Origin: a virus
Length of the DNA: 31,071 nt
Reading direction: 5' to 3' (one strand)
Virus record (IMG/VR): IMGVR_UViG_3300035698_017884
Location: 1 to 31,071 of that record
Position 1 is the stretch's first letter, and every line of letters begins with the position of its first letter. The notes under the pieces were generated by a model. It saw only the letters and a list, made by a program, of their open reading frames with translations, was not told where the DNA came from and searched no databases. Shown here one piece after another: positions 22,694 through 30,511 of the stretch. Both the position numbers and the translations under genes were made by a program.

Positions 22694-24643
22694 CTACAGT
22701 TCAGTAGTTACACATGCAGGCAAATTAAAGAAAATTTCAGAAAATTGAGAATCTTCATGTAAATATCGACATCTTCTGATAGCTTCTTCTGATACTGTGT
22801 CTGCTGCAGAGTAGTATATTTTGACTTTTACTTTATCCATACCATAGGATGACCTATATGCTTTTCTTGGACCTAGGACCCTCCCACAAGCCTGATTGAT
22901 ATAATCAATTCGTCGTTGTATCATTGTTAATTTGTGTAAATTATCAGGTACTTCTTCTTCTGGAAGCAAGTCATAAATTTCAGAGTAATAATTAATTATT
23001 TCATTAGGATTCATTGGATTAAGAAATATACACATTTCTTTAACCTTATCATCTAAGTATATTTTATTACTACCTTTAATTGCATCAATTGTAGTATCAC
23101 ATCCCCATTCTCGTTTACCTATAAATAATGTATTAGGATTTTCTTCTTTTAATTTATGAATGAGTTTAGATAAATCTTTTGAATTTTTCTTTTTTGTATC
23201 AAGTCCGCCACTGGTAATTTTAAATATTTCAATATCATCCCATTCGGGTTTCCATTGTTCCCAATCATTACTTGATTTATAATTATGTTGCCAAACATCA
23301 TAACTAACCATATTCAAATATGTAGCATCTAATATTTCAGTAGTAGTTATTAATACATTCCTATAATCAGTAAACATAGGATTGTGTCTTTCGTTTTTCA
23401 TTCTAAATTGAGGTTGTGCTTGAAAGAAACCAGCTCCATTAGTAACTTGTAAATCTACAATTCCTTGCAGGGGTACAATATGATGTGAATCTGGATTATT
23501 TTTAATTTTATTTCTTGCTCTTGTTATTGCATTTGGATCCATCATTTTTAAAATATTATATTCAAAACTTGTTAAGTCTTCTTCTTTTTTATAAAATGCT
23601 CGACTTAAAACATGATTGCATAATATTCCAATATTTAAAGTGAAGAATTTAGTAATAGGAGTTTCATCTTGAAAGATTCTAAAGTTATTAACAGCCCATT
23701 GTATTCTTCCTTTTGGAAACATTAATGGATTAAATTCATATATAAATTTTTCATGTTGTGTGAATACTACAATACTATCACTTTCATCATTAAATAAATC
23801 TCGTACATATTTAACAAGTCTGCTATTTTCTTTTAATAAATCTTTAGAATTGTTTATGTTATCTTTTGTAAATATACAAAGTTCAAAATTTTCTTTTACA
23901 TCTAAATATTTGCCGTGCAATTTAATTTTATTAGTAATTGCATCTAAAAGATTCTTTTGTTTTACTTTAATTTTAGGATACTTCCAAGGTTCATTTAATG
24001 AATTAATACATTCATCCATAAATACTTTTAATAATTTAGGATTAGGAGAATCTCCATTTTTTGAAACAATTGCTAGTGTATGTTGTTTTACATGATTGTT
24101 TGTTTGCTTTAATTTATTTACAATATGATTACATGATATTACTAAATTAAATTTCTTATTATCTTCTTGATAATTGTAACCAAAATGATCTGGGTGACTA
24201 CTGCTTGGTTTAGTTAGTTTCCAAGTTTTTTGGTGTATACTAATTAAATCAAGTCTTTCAACTCCTTCACATTTCATCCTCATTGTTTCTGCAAACCATG
24301 GTATTTTATCTTTAAATAAATTTCTCGCTATTTCTCTAGTAGAAGGGAGTATTTTTATTTTGTTTTTTATTTTTTCTTCACTCCATCCTAAAGAAGTTAC
24401 AATATCAACTGCAGTATTATATTTTTCATATTGTTGATTAATTGTATTGAATGAACATATGATGGGTATTCCTTTTTTAGTATCTGATAATTTTACCATC
24501 ATATCAATAACAAAATGAGATTTTCTTGATCCTTCAATTCCTAATACACAATGTCTTCCTTCTGTAAGAATATTTTTCGGGAATTCATCTACATCATTAA
24601 AATGTGTAAATTGCTCTAATACGTTTCCTTTATTAGCAATCAC
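22694..24643 (-). CDS. helicase-like ATPase with a deviant Walker A
   Basis: A 649-residue protein with features of an SF2-type motor. A P-loop-like GIEGSRKSH is at residues 35-43, where the usual Gly before Lys is Arg. IFQDE (323-327) fits a DExx Walker B. INQACGRVLGPR at about 582-593 resembles the QxxGRxxR arginine-finger motif VI. A region of about 200 residues after the P-loop is poorly characterised. It may unwind DNA during replication or recombination. The ATG at 24643 follows a GGAAATATAG site, with a weaker AAATAAATATA promoter-like sequence at 24658-24668. Confidence 0.55.
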   Translation of the reverse strand: MIANKGNVLEQFTHFNDVDEFPKNILTEGRHCVLGIEGSRKSHFVIDMMVKLSDTKKGIPIICSFNTINQQYEKYNTAVDIVTSLGWSEEKIKNKIKILPSTREIARNLFKDKIPWFAETMRMKCEGVERLDLISIHQKTWKLTKPSSSHPDHFGYNYQEDNKKFNLVISCNHIVNKLKQTNNHVKQHTLAIVSKNGDSPNPKLLKVFMDECINSLNEPWKYPKIKVKQKNLLDAITNKIKLHGKYLDVKENFELCIFTKDNINNSKDLLKENSRLVKYVRDLFNDESDSIVVFTQHEKFIYEFNPLMFPKGRIQWAVNNFRIFQDETPITKFFTLNIGILCNHVLSRAFYKKEEDLTSFEYNILKMMDPNAITRARNKIKNNPDSHHIVPLQGIVDLQVTNGAGFFQAQPQFRMKNERHNPMFTDYRNVLITTTEILDATYLNMVSYDVWQHNYKSSNDWEQWKPEWDDIEIFKITSGGLDTKKKNSKDLSKLIHKLKEENPNTLFIGKREWGCDTTIDAIKGSNKIYLDDKVKEMCIFLNPMNPNEIINYYSEIYDLLPEEEVPDNLHKLTMIQRRIDYINQACGRVLGPRKAYRSSYGMDKVKVKIYYSAADTVSEEAIRRCRYLHEDSQFSEIFFNLPACVTTEL

Positions 24644-24700
24644 TATATTTCCTTTCTGCTATATTTATTTGTTCGGTAATTTAATGTTAAAAATCTTACT

Positions 24701-24732
24701 TTGGTTGGCATTTTTTTACTATATATATAAAA
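24701..24732 (+). promoter_or_regulatory. sigma70-like early promoter (TTGGTT-17-TATATA)
   Basis: TTGGTT (24701-24706) and TATATA (24724-24729) are spaced 17 nt apart, with the TTGNNTGG start, T-run and TATATATA box shared with 20737. It lies about 135 nt before the plus-strand gene at 24866. The leader between them holds no convincing further element. Confidence 0.55.
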
Positions 24733-24865
24733 GTATGAAACGGTAAAATACACTTTGAATTTAACGACATTTTAAACATAGAAAGGCTATATAAAATGTT
24801 GTAAGTGGTAGTTTTAATTTGATAATTAATGTAGTATAATTTAAACCAATATAGGAGAAATGAAA

Positions 24866-25678
24866 ATGACTGACACAAAATGTACGTTTAAAAGGTTTGA
24901 AGGATTTACAAAAGCTGAACTTATGGAACTTTGTGAAATGAATGATATTATTAACGTTCCTAAGTCAACTCCGGTAATTGATCTGAAAAAGATCCTTGAT
25001 GGAATTGACCCTGCCCAGTTTACCATTGGTGATAAGTATCGGGAGAAGATGAATAATAATATTCATACTCAACAGGAAGATGCTAAGTCTCCTGGTGCAA
25101 GCGACCAGAAAAGTGAACCATCTACTGATGAGGATAAAAATATCTTTCGGGAGAAAATAAATCAGTTTCTCGAGGATGTTGAAAAACTTTCAGCGGGTGC
25201 AAAATCTTTTGAAGAGATGGTTGATTCAGTTACAAACATGGTTGATGATATAAGTACATCTGCCGGGATGTTTGTTTCTGATAAAGATCAGTCTCCTGAA
25301 GATTCAAAATTGATTGATGATGAGATCAAATCCTGGAAAACAAACCTGAAAGGTAAACGACTAACCGCGAATCAGTATGATAATATGATGGGTAAAGAAA
25401 TGCCTGTTATGCGCAAAAAGAAAGCCGCCCTGTTAATTGGTGCCACTGCCGTTGTCACTGCCGGTGTAACCTATTTTGTAAAAGAAGCAGCTACACAAGC
25501 AGCTCCTGTTGCAGCGAGTATAAGTATTGCTCCTGCCATGATGGTAGCAGGTCCCGCAACGGGTCCTGTCGGTGTTGTTGCTGCTCCTATTATAATGGTG
25601 GGGTCAGAAGTCAGAAGTAATAAAAAAAATAACAAGAAGCATGATGAAATGTCTTCTTCTATAATGTCATCCTTCTAG
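24866..25678 (+). CDS. SAP-like N-terminus fused to a hydrophobic C-terminus, unknown function
   Basis: A 270-residue protein. Two ATGs (24860, 24866) follow AGGAG; the second has better spacing. Residues of about 10-45 (FTKAELMELCEMNDI, then TPVIDLKKIL) resemble a SAP/helix-extension-helix DNA-binding motif. A long acidic, helical middle follows. From about residue 187 two hydrophobic Ala/Gly/Val-rich segments (AALLIGATAVVTAGVTYFV and a longer one) look like membrane spans, ending in a Lys/Asn tail. Its GC content is visibly higher than its neighbours, with many GCC and CTG codons, which suggests a different origin. It could link DNA to a membrane. Confidence 0.68.
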   Translation: MTDTKCTFKRFEGFTKAELMELCEMNDIINVPKSTPVIDLKKILDGIDPAQFTIGDKYREKMNNNIHTQQEDAKSPGASDQKSEPSTDEDKNIFREKINQFLEDVEKLSAGAKSFEEMVDSVTNMVDDISTSAGMFVSDKDQSPEDSKLIDDEIKSWKTNLKGKRLTANQYDNMMGKEMPVMRKKKAALLIGATAVVTAGVTYFVKEAATQAAPVAASISIAPAMMVAGPATGPVGVVAAPIIMVGSEVRSNKKNNKKHDEMSSSIMSSF

Positions 25679-25761
25679 CAGGGCAACCCTGTTGGAAGGC
25701 TAGTGATTAACCGGGTTATCATGTCCTTCGGAGGGGATATGATATTCTTGGTTGACCACGG
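25679..25761 (+). ncRNA. structured RNA between the 24866 gene and its terminator
   Basis: Immediately after the TAG stop, CAGGG-CAA-CCCTG (25679-25691) can fold. Next GTGATTAACC (25703-25712) pairs with GGTTGACCAC (25750-25759) over 9 of 10 positions. Inside it ATCATGTCC (25718-25726) pairs with GGATATGAT (25735-25743) over 9 bp. A strong terminator follows directly. This nested, GC-rich fold in an AT-rich genome resembles a 3'-UTR-derived small RNA or cis element. It matches no RNA family I recognise. Confidence 0.5.
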
Positions 25762-25806
25762 AAAAGTGCCCTGTCGGTCCCCTCAATGGGGCACTTTTTT
25801 TTTTCT
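25762..25806 (+). terminator. strong intrinsic terminator
   Basis: AAAAGTGCCC pairs with GGGCACTTTT over about 10 bp, followed by a run of ten Ts. It ends the transcript of the 24866 gene and the structured RNA before the third homing endonuclease. Confidence 0.9.
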
Positions 25807-25878
25807 AGAAGTTTAAAAAACCGTTCTAATAACAACTCACATCAATTAATATGAACAAAATATAAAAGGTAATTAATT

Positions 25879-26766
25879 ATGAATATTTTTTATACATATA
25901 TCTATCTTGATCCTCGTAAAAAAGGACCTTTTACATATGGAGAATTTGAGTTTGAATATGAACCATTTTATGTCGGTAAAGGACATAATAACAGATATTT
26001 ATCACATTTAATTGAAGCTAACAATATAAAAAATAAATCTTGGAAACATAATAAAATTCGAAAAATAAAAAAAGAATTAAAATGTGATCCTATTATAAAA
26101 ATAATTCATAATAATTTATATGAAAAAGAAGCATTAAAATTTGAAATATGGCTTATATGGTTAATTGGTAGAAAACAATTGATTAATGGTCCATTAATCA
26201 ATTTAACTGATGGGGGTGAAACTATTATAGGACTTATTTTTAGTGATGAACATAAAAGAAAAATCAGTCTTGCAAATAAAGGAAAATTAATAGGATCAAA
26301 AAATCCCATGTGGGAAAAACATCATTCAATTACAACTCGTCAAAAAATTAGTAAAGCAAGTACAGGTAAAACACATTCAGAGGTAACTCGTCAAAAAATT
26401 AGTAAAGCAAATAAAAATAAACCAAAATCAGAAGAACACAAAAAGAAGTTAAGTAAACCAAAATCAGAAGAACATAAAAACAAAATATCAAAAAGTATGA
26501 AAGGGAAAATTTCTGGGATGAAAGGAAAAACCCATTCAGAAGAAACTCGTCAAAAAATTAGTAAAAAATGTAAAGGATATAAACATACATCTGAAGCAAA
26601 AAATAAAATGGGACATTCATATAAAATAAATTATATAAATGGAGAACAAAAAATAATTAAAAATTTATCAACTTTTTGTTCTGAACATAATTTTAATTAT
26701 TTTCAAGTATATGGGTGCATGAAACAAAATTTACAATATCAAAATTTTTTTGTTATTAAAATTTAA
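25879..26766 (+). CDS. GIY-YIG homing endonuclease with NUMOD repeats (copy 3)
   Basis: A 295-residue endonuclease on the opposite strand to copies 1 and 2. Core motifs are YTYIYLDPRKKG (residues 5-16) and YEPFYVGKG, then NLTDGGE. Near-identical NUMOD3-like repeats follow (GKTHSEVTRQKISKA, GKTHSEETRQKISKK). The C-terminus (KIIKNLSTFCSEHNFNYFQV) resembles a NUMOD1-type helix-turn-helix. AAAAGG precedes the ATG at 25879. Its stop overlaps that of the convergent DNA polymerase gene. The internal repeats, a tandem SEEH.KK block included, suggest recent repeat expansion. Confidence 0.9.
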   Translation: MNIFYTYIYLDPRKKGPFTYGEFEFEYEPFYVGKGHNNRYLSHLIEANNIKNKSWKHNKIRKIKKELKCDPIIKIIHNNLYEKEALKFEIWLIWLIGRKQLINGPLINLTDGGETIIGLIFSDEHKRKISLANKGKLIGSKNPMWEKHHSITTRQKISKASTGKTHSEVTRQKISKANKNKPKSEEHKKKLSKPKSEEHKNKISKSMKGKISGMKGKTHSEETRQKISKKCKGYKHTSEAKNKMGHSYKINYINGEQKIIKNLSTFCSEHNFNYFQVYGCMKQNLQYQNFFVIKI

Positions 26767-29700
26767 AAAGTCAATATTTCATTACTCTTGGTAAATAATG
26801 GCGATAATAACAAATTTATTCTGTCATCAACTGCAAAACTTACCATTGTTTTTATATCAATTTTAAAATAGTCTGGAACTTTTTCTTCTTGGTCAGGAAC
26901 AACAATACTTTTAATTCCACTAATTTGAATTAATCCTGAATTAGTTTTTATGTGAGGCATATCATTCCAAATCTCTCTAACTTCATCAGGAGCTTTTGAA
27001 AGATCAACTCCTAAAATAGGAAATTCTCGACCTCTCATTCCCGGTCTAAATATATCATAACATAAATGATTCCATAATAACATTCCCCTAACTCCCCGAG
27101 GGATCATTTTATATTCATTTAAAGGTTTTCCATAACCTACCGGTTTACCTATTCTTGAGTCACCATTAAATGCTAAATCTTGAACCATAACTTTTCTTAC
27201 TTCAACATAATCTAATATTTCATCTAAATCAGTTTCACTTTTTTCAAGAAGCATGTCGATTATTTTTTTGAGCATTTCTTTTGTAATTTCTGAGAAATCA
27301 CTTCTTTGAGTTTCAATCCCTTTAATATCAATTTCATCTACATCATTTCCTTCTTGGTTGACAATATGACAAGCATACCTTTTCTTTGCTTCAAGGAAAT
27401 ATGCTCTATCAGCAACAATTTCCTGTTTCAAATCTAGATATGACCATTCTTGTGGTATGTTATGTCTTTTTACAAAATTACTTAACATTGTTTTATTTAC
27501 AACGGTATCTAATTTTGCTACTTCATTTAATACTCGTTTAGTAGTAATTGTACCCCCTCCACATTTATCATCAATAAAATCTCCCATTTTAAGAAACATT
27601 GAATCAGTATCAATATATAATAAGTATTTTAGATTATTATCAATCTTTTGCTCGAACTCAATATCAAACTCAAATTTATCACTTATCATATAATTATTCA
27701 TATGATATGCTGCAAATCTAATTGCTTCTTTTCCTGGTCTAGTAACTGAATAACCTAAGTCAGCATTATAAAATCTGAAATGTTCATTTAATAAAACACC
27801 GTATAATGAATTGGCTAGTATCTTCAATGACCATTGTTTATTATCATACTGTTTCTTTTTTGTTTCATCTTTTTCTTGAAATTTTAATTTTTTAAATTTC
27901 TTTCTATCTTCAAGTAACATATCATATATATTAAAGAATATTGATTTTTCTTTGTTATGTCCACAAAATAAACATCCTGATAAATTTATGGTAGCATTAT
28001 TTTCTTTTATTATATCAAATAATTTTTTCCATGTAATAGTAACTTTATTGTTAGTATGAATTGGATCTTCTACATACCATAAGGTTTCAGTTTTATCAAT
28101 TGAATCAGGATCATAAATTAAAGTAAATGCTAATTCTTCATCAATTTTACCAACCAGTGTATTAGGTCCAATATTCCAAGTACGAATTATATTAGGATAT
28201 AAACTTGAATAATCAAAGTCAACAAGCCATTCATATTTTCCTCCTACTGGTTCTTTTACATATGCTCCAGCTACATCTCCCTTTATAACATTGTCTCGTT
28301 TAGTTCTCATACATAATCCTTGTCCTTTTAGATTACGTAAAAACAAACCTTCAGCTTGCCCAATTGTTGATGAAGCCCCTTTCCAGGTAGTTGTAGCAGT
28401 TGTTCTCAAAGCATTTGTTAATTCAATATGTCTAAGTTTAGTATTTAGTTTTACAATTAGTTCAACATCTTTTCTATTATATATTATATACTCGTCAATG
28501 TATTGTTCATATAAATCAAACCAAGGACATGAAAATGGATGCTTGCCTTGTTTAAGATGTTTTTGTGAAACTGCTTCAAGTGTATTACTCGCATCTTTTT
28601 GTTGATTATAACTTTTGTATATTGTTAACATATCAATTACAATATATCCTGATATAATAATAAGGAATGATTTTGCATCTACATAACAATCATCATATCG
28701 AGATAAGTCTCTTGGGTTCATTCCTAAGTTATGCATCCTATTATAAATATAGCCTATATCAAAAGCAACATTCCATGCAGTTAACACATCTGGATTTATT
28801 TGATGAAGTCTTTTTGTAAACCTATTTAACATTGCTACTTCGCTTGTGAATACTGTTAACTTATCTTTGTGTTCATAAGTTTCAATCCACTTATCTAATT
28901 TAGGATCAATTCTTTCGGGAATTTTATAAAGTATAGTTTCAATTTCTCCATCATCAAGAGCATATGATATTAATGAAATAGGATGAGCAGCTTTAGATGC
29001 TTCTGGAAATGATCTGTCATCAAAAGTATATACTTCAATATCAATAAATAATATATTTTCATTTAATATTTCAGGTTCACCTTGATTGTGCATATAATAA
29101 TCTACAGAATGTTTAAGTGCAATATCAATATCTGACTCGTATGTATTAACTCCTCGTTTTCTATCTCGGTAATTACACATAACAGGTCTAAGATTTTTGA
29201 ATGATTCAACCATTCTTGAATTACCACTAGCTGATTCATAATAGTAATAATTTTTTGTAGTATTAGGATATTCATAATAAATTTTAGTGTTTTGTTTATC
29301 TCTGAATACATACATAAGTCTATCAAACTTTGCATAATATTGAATATCAACAAGTCGGTATTCATCAGTATAAAATTTGTCGTTTAATCGGTATGAAACA
29401 GGGTTATCTTCGTCGTTCTTATATAAGGGAAGGGGTTCTACAGATACTTCTTTATCGGGAGTTTTATTACATATAGGTTCTGCTGGGGTTATATTCTTCG
29501 CTTCTTCTGAGTTAAATAAATCTCCGAGACCAAAGGCTAGAATATCCTCATTTTCTATATCTCCTTTACCTAAGTTTCTTCTAACTTCCATAAATCCATT
29601 TTCAAATTCAATTCCTTTATCAGATTGTAATCCCCCATTTTTATTTATATAAGAAGGATGAGGCATTACATATATTTTTCTTTCTTCCCACAAATGTGTT

Positions 29701-30128
29701 TGATAAGCTTTTTTCAATATTCCTGTTTTACCTAATCCATAAGTATACAATGACATATTACCAAAACATACAATTAATTTTGGATTACATATTTTAATTA
29801 ATTCATATAGGTTAGATTTACAATTATCAACCTCATGATAAGTAGGACTGCATGGAGTATCATCTTCATTTATTGTTAAACATAATACTGAATTTGTAAG
29901 AACATAATTAAAGTCTTGTTCAATAAATTCTTTAAAAGGCTTTTTAAATGTATTTTCTGTAAAAGGAGTTTCATTATTTATATCTTCTTGAGTAGGACTT
30001 TCACCGGAAAATATAATATCACATTTTGATAAATCTCCATCTTGTATATTAGTTTTAAGAATACAAGATGGGGCGGCAAGCAATTTACACTTATCACAAT
30101 TACCATATGACTTGGTTATAGTAAACAT
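26763..30128 (-). CDS. family B DNA polymerase with N-terminal family-4 UDG domain
   Basis: An 1121-residue fusion. Residues 1-185 match family-4 uracil-DNA glycosylase: C11, C14, C83 and C103 with 4Fe-4S spacing, SGESPTQED (41-49), NPKLIVCFG (115-123) and MPHPSY (155-160). A linker of about 170 residues follows. The polymerase has Exo I FIDIE (361-365), Exo II around NVAFD (453-457) and Exo III YNRKD (550-554). It also has motif A DFDYSSLYP (637-645), motif B KILANSLYG and motif C YIDTDS (838-843). KKRY lies in the thumb-side region. The enzyme should replicate the phage genome with proofreading. The fused glycosylase may scan or remove uracil, or a modified base. Only a promoter-like motif separates it from the upstream small gene. 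Confidence 0.93.
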   Translation of the reverse strand: MFTITKSYGNCDKCKLLAAPSCILKTNIQDGDLSKCDIIFSGESPTQEDINNETPFTENTFKKPFKEFIEQDFNYVLTNSVLCLTINEDDTPCSPTYHEVDNCKSNLYELIKICNPKLIVCFGNMSLYTYGLGKTGILKKAYQTHLWEERKIYVMPHPSYINKNGGLQSDKGIEFENGFMEVRRNLGKGDIENEDILAFGLGDLFNSEEAKNITPAEPICNKTPDKEVSVEPLPLYKNDEDNPVSYRLNDKFYTDEYRLVDIQYYAKFDRLMYVFRDKQNTKIYYEYPNTTKNYYYYESASGNSRMVESFKNLRPVMCNYRDRKRGVNTYESDIDIALKHSVDYYMHNQGEPEILNENILFIDIEVYTFDDRSFPEASKAAHPISLISYALDDGEIETILYKIPERIDPKLDKWIETYEHKDKLTVFTSEVAMLNRFTKRLHQINPDVLTAWNVAFDIGYIYNRMHNLGMNPRDLSRYDDCYVDAKSFLIIISGYIVIDMLTIYKSYNQQKDASNTLEAVSQKHLKQGKHPFSCPWFDLYEQYIDEYIIYNRKDVELIVKLNTKLRHIELTNALRTTATTTWKGASSTIGQAEGLFLRNLKGQGLCMRTKRDNVIKGDVAGAYVKEPVGGKYEWLVDFDYSSLYPNIIRTWNIGPNTLVGKIDEELAFTLIYDPDSIDKTETLWYVEDPIHTNNKVTITWKKLFDIIKENNATINLSGCLFCGHNKEKSIFFNIYDMLLEDRKKFKKLKFQEKDETKKKQYDNKQWSLKILANSLYGVLLNEHFRFYNADLGYSVTRPGKEAIRFAAYHMNNYMISDKFEFDIEFEQKIDNNLKYLLYIDTDSMFLKMGDFIDDKCGGGTITTKRVLNEVAKLDTVVNKTMLSNFVKRHNIPQEWSYLDLKQEIVADRAYFLEAKKRYACHIVNQEGNDVDEIDIKGIETQRSDFSEITKEMLKKIIDMLLEKSETDLDEILDYVEVRKVMVQDLAFNGDSRIGKPVGYGKPLNEYKMIPRGVRGMLLWNHLCYDIFRPGMRGREFPILGVDLSKAPDEVREIWNDMPHIKTNSGLIQISGIKSIVVPDQEEKVPDYFKIDIKTMVSFAVDDRINLLLSPLFTKSNEILTF

Positions 30129-30196
30129 AAAACTCCTTTTTTAAGGGGAAGCGATCGGTTGTAGTTCCTTTAACTAGTTGGTAACGATCACCCTAT

Positions 30197-30209
30197 TTAA
30201 TATTTATTC
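30197..30209 (-). promoter_or_regulatory. GAATAAATATWAA promoter-like motif, copy 4
   Basis: The minus strand reads GAATAAATATTAA, about 68 nt before the polymerase start and just after the terminator at 30238-30286. It would start the polymerase mRNA independently of the small upstream gene. Confidence 0.5.
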
Positions 30210-30231
30210 TTAATTAGTAGAAGTGATATCA

Positions 30232-30405
30232 TTATACAAAAAAAGAAACACCAAAGGGTTCATCATACCTCCCACTTTGGTGTTTCATTTTTCTTGTATA
30301 CTTCGTTTTGTCTTTCATTGCTTTACCAGGAGGGGGTATCGGTTTTCGAAACCCTTTTATTATATCCCGGTATGAAATGAAATCTGGTACTTTGCGTATT
30401 TTCAT
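30232..30405 (-). CDS. small ArfA-like protein with terminator inside the ORF
   Basis: A 57-residue basic protein. AAGGAGG lies seven nt before the ATG at 30405, the strongest ribosome binding site in the window. The segment KDKTKYTRKMKH (about residues 31-42) follows the pattern K-x-K-x-x-Y-x-R-K-x-K-H of ArfA, the alternative ribosome-rescue factor that recruits RF2 to stalled ribosomes. A 12-bp terminator hairpin plus T7 lies before the stop codon, so most transcripts should lack a stop. In bacterial arfA this same design makes production depend on failure of tmRNA. The ArfA match is short and by eye; the N-terminal part is not obviously alike. Confidence 0.55.
   Translation of the reverse strand: MKIRKVPDFISYRDIIKGFRKPIPPPGKAMKDKTKYTRKMKHQSGRYDEPFGVSFFV
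30238..30286 (-). terminator. intrinsic terminator overlapping the 3' end of the small gene
   Basis: GAAACACCAAAG (30286-30275 on the minus strand) and CTTTGGTGTTTC (30256-30245) pair perfectly over 12 bp around an 18-nt loop. Seven Ts (30244-30238) follow. The stop codon of the small gene is at 30234-30232, three nt beyond the T-run. Termination in the T-run would give an mRNA without a stop. Confidence 0.88.
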
Positions 30406-30511
30406 AACACACCTCCTTATTTTTTTGTTCTTAAATATTAAATATCCTTCTTAATTATATAAGATTACTAACTTATAAGTCAAGAACAAAAGATAAAAAG
30501 GAAATTATGAC

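Noticed and set aside
24835-24840. TATAAT box just upstream of the 24866 gene
   Set aside because: No acceptable -35 element lies 16-18 nt upstream; the promoter at 24701 is better supported.
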